A model generated the notes under the pieces. It saw only the letters and a program-made list of their open reading frames with translations, did no database searches and had not been told where the DNA came from. A stretch of 11,039 nucleotides of DNA from Candidatus Cloacimonadota bacterium (GTDB lineage Bacteria; Cloacimonadota; Cloacimonadia; Cloacimonadales; Cloacimonadaceae): NCBI GenBank assembly GCA_028681035.1, contig JAQUJJ010000115.1, positions 1 to 11,039 on the forward strand. Direction: 5' to 3'. The position numbers and the translations under genes are program-made. Each line of letters opens with the position of its first letter. The stretch's first letter is position 1. Of the stretch, positions 1-5,384 are shown piece after piece.

Positions 1-1
1 G

Positions 2-127
2 GATTATGACCTGGACTTTTACCTGGATGTAGAACAGCGCATCACAAATACAAACTTGGCGCAGATTCATGATCTGGTTCAGCTCTATCTGAATCCGGAG
101 AATCAAACCAGCTTTGTGATGGTGTAG
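2..127 (+). CDS. C-terminal end of a probable M16-family peptidase (partial, 5' end outside window)
   Basis: An open frame enters from the left edge and ends at a TAG at 125-127, giving 41 codons. The visible tail contains an acidic/aromatic stretch (DYDLDFYLDVEQ), then ITNTNLAQIHDLVQLYL and LNPENQTSFVMV. The pattern 'threonine-x-x-(D/L)-hydrophobic helix, then YLNPEN and a beta strand' is what the end of M16 (insulinase/processing-peptidase-like) zinc-protease domains usually looks like. No catalytic HxxEH motif can be seen because only the C-terminus is present, so the family call is an inference from a short segment. Only one base separates it from the next gene's start, which suggests co-transcription. 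It could instead be the end of another protein with a similar closing helix-strand. Confidence 0.5.
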   Translation, partial: DYDLDFYLDVEQRITNTNLAQIHDLVQLYLNPENQTSFVMV

Positions 128-128
128 T

Positions 129-890
129 GTGTTGACTCTCGGCATCGACATCGGCTCCCGCAATACCAAGATCGTCATTTTCGAGTCTGATAAGCAAGAG
201 ATAGTTTTTAGCGCCTGGCAGGCTACTCAGATCTCGGCAACCGGGGCTGTGGATGAACTAATTCAAAAAGCCCAGCAGGCCGGAGCCGCAGAAAATATAG
301 CAGTTTCTTGTGTAACCGGTTATGGCAGAAAGATGTACACTCAGGCAGATACTATCAAAAGCGAGATTAGCTGCCATGCCGCCGCCTGTTACTTCCTCTT
401 CCCCATGGCCAGGACTGTGATCGATATCGGCGGTCAGGATTCCAAGATTATCACTTTGAATGCTGATGGCAGCGTTAAAGACTTTGTGATGAATGACAAA
501 TGCGCAGCTGGAACAGGCAGGTTTCTGGAAATGACCGCTATGCGCCTGGAATGCGATCTTGATGAACTCTCGCGTCTGGCTTCAAAATCCGATCTTGAAA
601 TCCCCTTAAGCTCCACCTGTGTGGTCTTTGCCGAAACCGAAATCATTGGCCTGCTGGCAACCGGAAATACAGTTGCCAATATCGCCAGAGCGGTAAATAT
701 GAGCATCGCCCGCAGGATCTATACACAGATGGCGCCTCTGATCTGTGAGCCGCCCATAGTCTTTACTGGTGGCGTGGCTCAAGGTGCAGATCTTGCCCTG
801 TGTATAGGCAAAATGCTAAAGACAGAGCTACTGATACCTCCCGATCCTGAGATCACCGGTGCCTTGGGTGCCGCATTGCTGGCCAAATGA
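129..890 (+). CDS. 2-hydroxyacyl-CoA dehydratase activator-type ATPase (BadF/BadG/BcrA/BcrD family)
   Basis: A 253-residue ASKHA-fold ATPase of the HgdC type, which in characterised members is a homodimer sharing one [4Fe-4S] cluster and uses ATP to drive single-electron transfer to a 2-hydroxyacyl-CoA dehydratase. The full motif set is visible: phosphate-1 loop LGIDIGSRNTK at residues 4-14, phosphate-2 loop DIGGQDSKI at 99-107, cluster-ligand segments NDKCAAGTG (Cys125) and SSTCVVFAETE (Cys164), and adenosine-binding FTGGVA (212-217) with GALGAAL near the end. Length matches single-domain activators. The start is a GTG at 129 (a TTG follows immediately); no clear Shine-Dalgarno is seen, consistent with coupling to the gene ending at 127. 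No dehydratase subunit is visible in the window, so the electron acceptor is unknown; uncharacterised homologues with other partners exist. Its stop overlaps the next start (ATGA). Confidence 0.9.
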   Translation: MLTLGIDIGSRNTKIVIFESDKQEIVFSAWQATQISATGAVDELIQKAQQAGAAENIAVSCVTGYGRKMYTQADTIKSEISCHAAACYFLFPMARTVIDIGGQDSKIITLNADGSVKDFVMNDKCAAGTGRFLEMTAMRLECDLDELSRLASKSDLEIPLSSTCVVFAETEIIGLLATGNTVANIARAVNMSIARRIYTQMAPLICEPPIVFTGGVAQGADLALCIGKMLKTELLIPPDPEITGALGAALLAK

Positions 891-1636
891 AATACGATTT
901 TCACCTGCATACCCAATACAGTTTCGATAGCAGAATGACGGGAGACGAGCTGCTCCAAAAGGCTGTAAAACTGCAGTATGACGAGATCGCCATTACTGAG
1001 CATCTGGACCTGCTGCCCCAGGAACTCAGCATCTATGGCCTGCCTTCGCTCAGCAAGTATCAGGCCTACATCCAAGCTCTACAGGGTAAATACCCGGAAG
1101 TAAAGCTGCATAAGGGAATCGAGATCGGAGATTATCACCAGGTGCGGGATTTTGCCCAAAATCTGATCGACGGCTTTGACTTTTTCCCCATCCTGGGCTC
1201 TGTGCACTTTGTCTCCGAACACTTAAACGTAGCCATTCCTCTCAAAAAGCCGCTTAGCCGTAAAGAGATCCAGGAATACTATCTGCACAATCTCAAGCTG
1301 GCGAGCACTTGTGAGATAGATGTTCTGGCGCACCTGGGTGTGTATAAGAGATACTACGAAGACGCTCCAGATGAGAGCTCTGCCCTTCCTATCCTCAAAG
1401 ATATCTTCCAGGTGATCATCGAGCGCGGCATCGCTCTGGAAATAAATCTGAGTAGCTTGCGTAAACCCTATCAGGAAGTGATCCCGGAGCCCTTATATCT
1501 CCAAATGTATCAAGACCTGGGTGGCAGCCTTTTTTCCCTGGGCTCAGACGCCCATGTTTTGGATGGCTTTGGGGATGCACATCTCATAGCGGAAAAGCTG
1601 GGTGTCGAGTCCATACCTCCCCAACGCAGACAATAG
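887..1636 (+). CDS. PHP-domain phosphoesterase, histidinol-phosphatase (HisJ) family
   Basis: A 249-residue PHP-domain metal-dependent phosphoesterase. Metal-ligand motifs appear in the expected order: HLHTQYS (His6, His8), ITEHLD (Glu38, His39), KGIEIG (Glu79), LGSVHFV (His107), VLAHLG (His149), ALEIN (183-187) and LGSDAHVLDGFG (Asp221, His223). Layout and length fit the HisJ-type histidinol-phosphatase family, which hydrolyses L-histidinol phosphate in histidine biosynthesis with a multinuclear metal site. Related PHP proteins act on other phosphoesters and no his genes are seen nearby, so substrate is inferred. The start ATG overlaps the upstream ATPase stop by four bases (ATGA), which indicates translational coupling. 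The pairing with an activator ATPase has no obvious metabolic logic and may only reflect operon packing. Complete, with no frame damage. Confidence 0.82.
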   Translation: MKYDFHLHTQYSFDSRMTGDELLQKAVKLQYDEIAITEHLDLLPQELSIYGLPSLSKYQAYIQALQGKYPEVKLHKGIEIGDYHQVRDFAQNLIDGFDFFPILGSVHFVSEHLNVAIPLKKPLSRKEIQEYYLHNLKLASTCEIDVLAHLGVYKRYYEDAPDESSALPILKDIFQVIIERGIALEINLSSLRKPYQEVIPEPLYLQMYQDLGGSLFSLGSDAHVLDGFGDAHLIAEKLGVESIPPQRRQ

Positions 1637-1641
1637 CTATA

Positions 1642-1660
1642 GATAATGATTATCATTGTA
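1642..1660. promoter_or_regulatory. Fur-box-like palindrome
   Basis: GATAATGATTATCATTGTA matches the classical 19-bp Fur consensus (GATAATGATAATCATTATC) at 16 of 19 positions, and its core AATGATTATCATT is a perfect inverted repeat around a central T. It begins five bases after the stop of the PHP gene and lies just outside the left end of the RAYT element. No iron-uptake gene follows, so a regulatory role is doubtful; an AT-rich chance palindrome is the alternative. Confidence 0.25.
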
Positions 1661-1690
1661 CAGCTAAAATCTTCCTTGAAAGACCTTAGG

Positions 1691-1708
1691 CAAGGGTTTT
1701 AACCCTTG
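1691..1708. repeat. Hairpin H1, first copy
   Basis: CAAGGGTTTTAACCCTTG is a perfect palindrome with 8-bp arms and a 2-nt centre. It recurs unchanged at 2705-2722 and 3188-3205. Its left flank (GAC-C/G-TTAGG) mirrors the right flank of H4 (CCTAAAGTC), so H1 and H4 form an inverted outer pair although their stem sequences differ. Confidence 0.8.
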
Positions 1709-1741
1709 TGCCGCAAGCGATAACACCACACAAGACGATTT

Positions 1742-1761
1742 CCCGGCCTTTTAAGGCCGGG
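1742..1761. repeat. Hairpin H2, first copy
   Basis: CCCGGCCTTTTAAGGCCGGG is a perfect palindrome with 9-bp arms. It recurs at 2756-2775, and at 3239-3258 with one pair weakened to a wobble. It is preceded by AAGACGATTT or a close variant in all copies. With H3 it forms the inner inverted pair of each unit. Confidence 0.8.
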
Positions 1762-1965
1762 CACACCGCCGCTCAAGCTCATATTTCACGATTCATCTCG
1801 ATTTGCCAGCGATATGGAATCCACATAACCAAAATCTATAAAAATATGAATCTCTCAGACAGATCCCTAATGCCAACCTCAACATATTCAAGGAGAGATC
1901 CAACATTTCCCTTTACAAATACCCCAAACCTTTTAACTGTGACTGCAAAATTATTAAGTTTAAAC

Positions 1966-2442
1966 ATGGCTACGAATTCATATTCCATACTACTTTACCA
2001 CGTGGTCTTTGCTACAAAGAATCGCCAGCAAACGATTCATCCGGATTACCGCGCGCGTCTTTATCAATACATGGCGGCAATAATCAAAGAGAAAGGCGGG
2101 CTTCCTATCCTGATCAATGGGACCCAGGATCACGTTCATGTCCTCGCCTGCTTGCCTCGGCATATATCTATTTCAGATTCTCTTCAGGCGATAAAAGGTG
2201 GCAGCTCACATTGGTACAACAAAGAGTTTTCTGCCAATCTTCCTCGTTTGTACTGGCAAAGTGGATATAGCATATTCAGCGTCAGCCCATCTATGTTGGA
2301 GACGGTGAAAAGGTATATCTTTCGTCAGGAAGAGCATCATACGAATAATAGCCTGGAGCAGGAGCTAGAGAGTTTTGATAAAGAGCTTTTGAAATATTAT
2401 GATCCGGCAAAACATAATCCGGAGACCTTGCCCGCGCCTTAA
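1966..2442 (+). CDS. IS200/RAYT-type HUH (Y1) transposase
   Basis: A 158-residue single-tyrosine HUH transposase of the Y1_Tnp family. Visible are the N-terminal strand SYSILLYHVVFATKNRQQTI (residues 5-24), the HUH metal motif DHVHVL (His56, His58), the family-typical WQSGYSIFSVS (97-107) and the catalytic helix KRYIFRQEEHH with nucleophile Tyr117, Gln121 and His124-His125. In this family the enzyme cuts single-stranded DNA near imperfect hairpins through a 5'-phosphotyrosine. The frame stays open upstream to 1708, but that extension only translates the flanking hairpin repeat and is unlike the family, so I chose ATG 1966; no strong Shine-Dalgarno supports any start. The stop codon lies within hairpin H3. 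The YxxxQxxHH ending and hairpin-rich flanks resemble RAYTs (TnpA-REP) more than classic IS200. All key residues are intact. Confidence 0.85.
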   Translation: MATNSYSILLYHVVFATKNRQQTIHPDYRARLYQYMAAIIKEKGGLPILINGTQDHVHVLACLPRHISISDSLQAIKGGSSHWYNKEFSANLPRLYWQSGYSIFSVSPSMLETVKRYIFRQEEHHTNNSLEQELESFDKELLKYYDPAKHNPETLPAP

Positions 2443-2452
2443 AAGGGCACGG
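2431..2452. repeat. Hairpin H3, first (imperfect) copy, containing the transposase stop codon
   Basis: CCCGCGCC-TTAAAA-GGGCACGG folds into an imperfect stem with one internal mismatch. It is followed by GGAAATCGTCTTTT, the inverse of the AAGACGATTT before H2. The transposase TAA (2440-2442) sits in the loop region. The later H3 copies at 2916-2935 and 3399-3418 are perfect palindromes (CCTGGCCTTCAAAGGCCAGG). Confidence 0.65.
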
Positions 2453-2933
2453 AAATCGTCTTTTAGCAGATAGCAGCCCGTGGTGTGGCGGTTAAAGCCG
2501 CCACCTAAAGTCTTTCAAGGAGGATGAAAGCTCTCTGTGTTTCAAGGAATATATAGGCCATAGGTGTTTCCAGGAAGATATAAGCTCTCTATCTTTCAAG
2601 GAAGATATAGGCCATAGATGTTTCATCAATACTAAGGTTTTGCAGAGCTCGATCTCGTCTTGAATCTACCTGCAAAACTCAATCACGCCTTAAAAGACGT
2701 TAGGCAAGGGTTTTAACCCTTGTTCCGCAAGCGACAAGCCACCCCTAGACGATTTCCCGGCCTTTTAAGGCCGGGCACAACGCAGCTCAAGCTCATGTTC
2801 CATGAATCATCCTGATTTGCCGGCGAAAAGGCATTTATGTAGCTCTTGAATGATGTGACCTCGATATCGAAGCCATCTCTATGATCTGAATTAATAAACA
2901 ATAGAGCTGCGGGTGCCTGGCCTTCAAAGGCCA
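2451..2933. repeat. 483-bp tandem unit 1 (non-autonomous derivative of the RAYT element)
   Basis: Every landmark in this stretch recurs exactly 483 bases later: H4 at 2485-2504, the 27-bp repeats, a GTTTTGCAG/CTGCAAAAC stem (2637-2645 and 2670-2678), H1 at 2705-2722, H2 at 2756-2775 and H3 at 2916-2935. Segments 2693-2835 resemble 1681-1820 upstream of the transposase gene, but a filler of about 100 bases replaces the gene. I see no credible gene here. A 62-codon minus-strand open frame (2713-2901) is repeated in damaged form in unit 2 and mostly translates hairpins. Confidence 0.8.
2511..2618. repeat. Four tandem 27-bp repeats, unit 1
   Basis: Four 27-bp copies start at 2511, 2538, 2565 and 2592, each opening with T(C/G)TTTC(A/C)AGGAA or a close variant. 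Copies 1 and 3 end in AAGCTCTCT and copies 2 and 4 in AGGCCATAG, so there is also an alternating 54-bp higher-order period. A fifth truncated copy (TGTTTCATC) begins at 2619. There are no unique spacers between copies. Confidence 0.8.
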
Positions 2934-3416
2934 GGAAATCGTCTTTTGGCAGATAGCAGCCAGTGGTGTGGCGGTTAAAGCCGCCACCTAAAGTCTTTCA
3001 AGGAGGATGAAAGCTCTCTGTGTTTCAAGGAATATATAGGCCATAGGTGTTTCCAGGAAGATATAGGCTCTCTGTTTTTCAAGGAATATATAGGCCATAG
3101 ATGTTTCATCAATACTAAGGTTTTGCAGAGCTCGATCTCGTCTTGAATCTACCTGTAAAACTCAATCACGCCTTAAAAGACGTTAGGCAAGGGTTTTAAC
3201 CCTTGTTCCGCAAGCGACAACCCTAGCTAAGACGATTTCTCGGCCTTTTAAGGCCGGGCACAACGCAGCTCAAGCTCATATTCCATGAATTATCTTGATT
3301 TGCCAGCGAAAAAGCATTTATGTAGCTCTTGAATGATGTGACCTCAAAATCGAAGCCATCTCTATGATCTGAATTAATAAACAATAGAGCTGCGGGTGCC
3401 TGGCCTTCAAAGGCCA
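2934..3416. repeat. 483-bp tandem unit 2
   Basis: The second full copy of the 483-bp unit, aligned to unit 1 with no net length change and scattered substitutions. It contains H4 (2968-2987), 27-bp repeats, the GTTTTGCAG/CTGTAAAAC stem (the C-to-T change keeps a G-U pair), H1 (3188-3205), H2 (3239-3258) and H3 (3399-3418). No credible gene is present. The filler 3308-3393 nearly repeats 2825-2910. Confidence 0.8.
2994..3101. repeat. Four tandem 27-bp repeats, unit 2
   Basis: The same four-copy 27-bp array as in unit 1, offset by exactly 483 bases, with a few substitutions in the third and fourth copies. The same alternating AGCTCTCT / GGCCATAG endings are seen. Only one such copy, degenerate, survives to the right of the insertion sequence (from 5384). 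Confidence 0.75.
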
Positions 3417-3477
3417 GGAAGGAGTCTTGACCAGACAGCATTCCGTAGCGTGGCGGTTAAAAACCGCCACCTGGAGT
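3417..3477. repeat. Partial third unit with hairpin H4, left of the insertion sequence
   Basis: After H3 the third unit continues as GGAAGGAGTCTTGACCAG, then H4 at 3450-3470 (9-bp arms GTGGCGGTT/AACCGCCAC, AAA loop) and CTGGAGT. It is more diverged from units 1 and 2 than they are from each other. The H4 stem here is two pairs longer (the loop-side TT/AA pairs). The unit is interrupted here by the DDE element and resumes at about 5378. Confidence 0.7.
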
Positions 3478-3510
3478 TTGGACATTTTACGTATGGCATA
3501 ATAATAGTTC

Positions 3511-3538
3511 TTGACATACCTACTCCTTTCTGAATAGT
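3511..3538 (+). promoter_or_regulatory. Probable sigma-70 promoter of the insertion sequence
   Basis: A perfect -35 TTGACA at 3511-3516 is followed after 16 bases by AATAGT (3533-3538, four of six matches to TATAAT) preceded by TG-like context. It lies 22 bases inside the left terminal repeat and upstream of an AAGGAG ribosome binding site, as expected for IS transcription. Confidence 0.5.
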
Positions 3539-3565
3539 GGGTTCAAACTTAATAAGGAGTCCAAC

Positions 3566-3931
3566 ATGAAAGACAACGACATCCGTCGAATCATTCTTGA
3601 GGTAGAAGAGATCAAGGCTATGGCACGGTTGCGGGCTGTTAGAAATGCCTTGAAAGGCGAGAAAGAACAGCCTGTTGATGATGATAATCAACCTGTATCC
3701 CAGGTTACGTATGTATATGACATACTTAAAGAGGTAAAGCATCCTCTACATGTATCTGAGATCATATCTGTGGCCCAAGAGAGATTTGGTATTGATCTAT
3801 TAAGGGAATCAATCGTATCTGCTTTGCTTAAGAAGGTATATCGCTTTGATCGGTTTATAAAGACAGGCCCGAACACTTTCGGCTTGATTGAGTATAGAGA
3901 ACTTTATGCCACACAGGAAAAGGATGGTTAG
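3566..3931 (+). CDS. Small HARE-HTH domain protein carried by the insertion sequence
   Basis: A 121-residue protein starting at ATG 3566, with AAGGAG seven bases upstream. Residues 5-32 form a charged amphipathic, possibly coiled-coil helix (IRRIILEVEEIKAMARLRAV), followed by an acidic linker (QPVDDDNQP). Residues 48-110 read as a HARE-HTH winged-helix domain: YVYDILKEVKHPLHVSEI, then ERFGIDLLRESIVSALLKK, then RFIKTGPNTFGLIEY. The PLH-x-x-EI helix and the final F-x-x-x-GPNTFGL wing are typical of that family, which occurs in restriction, RNA polymerase delta-like and chromatin proteins. It lies inside the insertion sequence, upstream of the transposase and overlapping it in another frame, so I infer DNA binding at the element ends or control of transposition. 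A programmed fusion with the transposase would need a +1 shift; reinitiation looks simpler. Confidence 0.75.
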   Translation: MKDNDIRRIILEVEEIKAMARLRAVRNALKGEKEQPVDDDNQPVSQVTYVYDILKEVKHPLHVSEIISVAQERFGIDLLRESIVSALLKKVYRFDRFIKTGPNTFGLIEYRELYATQEKDG

Positions 3932-5339
3932 GGTCATGGAATTCTGCGATATGCTATACAGTATGATGCTCAAGATGGATGATGTCTTTCCCCAGGAACG
4001 GACAATGATGAAGGCCATCAGAACTGCGTTTTGCCTTTTGCTCAATCCCAGTCGTAACACTATTACCCAAAGCCTGGTGTATGCAGGGTTGGACGATACG
4101 GATTGGAGTTCTGCTTTCAAGCTATTCTCAAGAAGCAAGTGGCACGATGCTGCCCTTTTTGATGCGGTGATAGAAGAGACCATACCCTACTTTGAGGAAA
4201 ACTATATCAGTGTTGCAGTTGACGACACAAAGATCAAGAAAACCGGGAAAAAGATTCCTGGAACGGGTTATTATCGTGATCCTCTTTCTCCTCATTTTTG
4301 CAACAACCTTATATATGGACATAGAATCTTGCAGTTTGCTGCTCTCCTTCCTTTATATAAGCAGTTGAATCTTGAAGACATTAAAGAAGACGATCATGTT
4401 CACGTCAGTCGTGGGATTCCGGTATCGGCTACGAATGTTCCTGCAGTTAAAAAGCCAGGTCACAGAGCATCAGAACAAGAGAAAAGTGAGTACCTGACAC
4501 TTAAAAAACAGAATAATCTCAGTGTGGCTTTCGTAGCAAAGGCAGCTGAGTTAAGGCAAAGATATGATGCTCTTGGAGCCCAAGATAAGGCTTTGCTGAT
4601 ACTTGCCGATGGTTCGTTTTGTAACTCAACAGTGTTTCAAGCAGATCTCGAAAACACATATATTGCGGCAAGATGCCGTAAGGATGCCAGGCTTTGTTTT
4701 GAAGATACCACTTCGTCTAAACGCTTCTATTCAAAAGAGACTTTCACTCCTCTTTCTGTTCGCCAAGATGAAAACATCCCCTATATCCAAACCAAATTAT
4801 TCGTAGGAAAGAAGCTTCGGATGGTGAAATATAAGGAAGTAAAAGATGTGCTCTGGCAGCGAGGTGCAAAGAGAAGAAAGCAAAGGCTTATTGTCATTTC
4901 TCCCAAGCCCTACAAATCATATGGGCAAAAGCAGATGTATAAGCAAGAAGCCTACATCCTGACAAACAACTATGAGCTTGATGCAGAAATTATCATACAA
5001 CAATACATCAATCGCTGGGAAATAGAAGTTAACCACCGGGATGAAAAGAACAATCTGGGCCTTGGTCAAGCGCAAGTATGGAATCCCAATTCTGTAGAGA
5101 AAGTACCATCCTTACTGATAGCTGCATATAGCATTATGCTCCTTGCAAGTTTAAAAACATACGGGCCGAACCGCACGGAAGATTATCTTCCCCTACCGAA
5201 ATGGAGAAAAGGCTCCGTGAGACCTTCCTGCAATGACTTAGTAAACCAACTACGAAAGGAAATGATTGGGAATACGAAGTTGCAAGATGCCCTAAATATT
5301 CACCCCGGGATAAGGCCGGCCTACTGCGTAAACCAGTGA
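3924..5339 (+). CDS. DDE transposase, IS4/IS701-like
   Basis: A transposase of 471 residues from ATG 3924 (alternative starts: ATG 3906, TTG 3888, ATG 3936). I prefer 3924 because ACAGGA lies five bases upstream and it overlaps the previous stop by eight bases, a coupling arrangement. Numbered from 3924, the likely catalytic triad is Asp100/Asp101 in SVAVDDTKIKKTGKK, Asp229 in LLILADGSF and the glutamates of YINRWEIEVNHRDEKNNLGL (366-368), which also fit the Y-x-x-R-W-x-I-E...K signature of the IS4 superfamily. The N-terminal part (WSSAFKLFSRSKWH) resembles the helical DNA-binding segment of DDE_5/IS701-type enzymes. The frame is unbroken and the stop lies at the inner edge of the right terminal repeat, so the enzyme may be active. 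Assignment to a precise IS family is uncertain. Confidence 0.85.
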   Translation: MVRVMEFCDMLYSMMLKMDDVFPQERTMMKAIRTAFCLLLNPSRNTITQSLVYAGLDDTDWSSAFKLFSRSKWHDAALFDAVIEETIPYFEENYISVAVDDTKIKKTGKKIPGTGYYRDPLSPHFCNNLIYGHRILQFAALLPLYKQLNLEDIKEDDHVHVSRGIPVSATNVPAVKKPGHRASEQEKSEYLTLKKQNNLSVAFVAKAAELRQRYDALGAQDKALLILADGSFCNSTVFQADLENTYIAARCRKDARLCFEDTTSSKRFYSKETFTPLSVRQDENIPYIQTKLFVGKKLRMVKYKEVKDVLWQRGAKRRKQRLIVISPKPYKSYGQKQMYKQEAYILTNNYELDAEIIIQQYINRWEIEVNHRDEKNNLGLGQAQVWNPNSVEKVPSLLIAAYSIMLLASLKTYGPNRTEDYLPLPKWRKGSVRPSCNDLVNQLRKEMIGNTKLQDALNIHPGIRPAYCVNQ

Positions 5340-5350
5340 AAATGTCCAAA

Positions 5351-5383
5351 CTCCAGGTGGCGGTTAAAAACCGCCACCTGGAG
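5351..5383. repeat. 33-nt perfect hairpin at the right junction of the insertion sequence
   Basis: Arms of 15 bases (CTCCAGGTGGCGGTT and its complement) enclose an AAA loop. The inner 21 bases are hairpin H4; the outer six pairs arise because the IS end (CTCCAG) is complementary to the flank after H4 (CTGGAG). A T-run does not follow, so it is not a typical intrinsic terminator. Confidence 0.8.
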
Positions 5384-5384
5384 T

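Larger units (their letters stand above)
1673..2521 (+). mobile_element. RAYT/IS200-like element bounded by nested hairpins
   Basis: The outer ends are inverted copies: 1673-1690 (TCCTTGAAAGACCTTAGG) matches the reverse complement of 2504-2521 at 17 of 18 positions. Inside these are hairpin H1 (1691-1708), hairpin H2 (1742-1761), the HUH transposase gene, hairpin H3 (2431-2452) and hairpin H4 (2485-2504). H2 with its flank AAGACGATTT and H3 with its flank AAATCGTCTT are inverted copies of each other. Two repeat units immediately downstream have the same H1-H2-filler-H3-H4 plan without the gene. This is the arrangement expected of a REP-associated tyrosine transposase and its REP/BIME-like substrates, rather than a plain IS200 with no inverted repeats. 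The boundaries are my estimate from the symmetry. Confidence 0.6.
3472..5355 (+). mobile_element. DDE insertion sequence (IS4/IS701-like) with accessory HARE-HTH gene, inserted at hairpin H4
   Basis: Minimal terminal inverted repeats are TGGAGTTTGGACATTTT at 3472-3488 and its exact reverse complement at 5339-5355. The inverted match extends outward through the H4 hairpin on both sides (3462-3488 against 5339-5365 is perfect), because a copy of H4 flanks each end. Direct copies of a 28-nt segment, the hairpin plus CTGGAGT, lie at 3450-3477 and 5357-5384. The element has a promoter-like sequence, a small DNA-binding protein gene and a transposase gene in overlapping frames, and appears intact. 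The exact ends and target duplication cannot be decided from this single copy because the flanking hairpin is palindromic. Confidence 0.8.

Noticed and set aside
434..706. Minus-strand frame inside the activator ATPase gene
   Set aside because: It is antisense to a gene with a full set of conserved motifs; its composition is that of a mirror frame.
1708..1965. N-terminal extension of the RAYT frame (86 extra codons)
   Set aside because: It translates the H1/H2 repeat region that also occurs without the gene in units 1 and 2, and the family normally begins near the SYSILLYHVVFATKNR strand.
2511..3101. CRISPR-like array
   Set aside because: The 27-bp copies are directly adjacent with no unique spacers, and the copies themselves vary; no cas genes are nearby.
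2713..3441. Two similar minus-strand small proteins (2713-2901 and 3223-3441)
   Set aside because: They are similar only because the DNA unit is tandemly repeated. Their sequence translates hairpins and filler, their starts differ, and no ribosome binding site is seen.
3407..3742. 111-codon minus-strand frame across the IS left end
   Set aside because: It runs antisense over the IS promoter and the HARE-HTH gene, which has better coding and start evidence.
5351..5383. Intrinsic transcription terminator at the right IS end
   Set aside because: The stem is strong but no T-run follows on either strand; the structure is explained by the H4 hairpin joined to the IS end.
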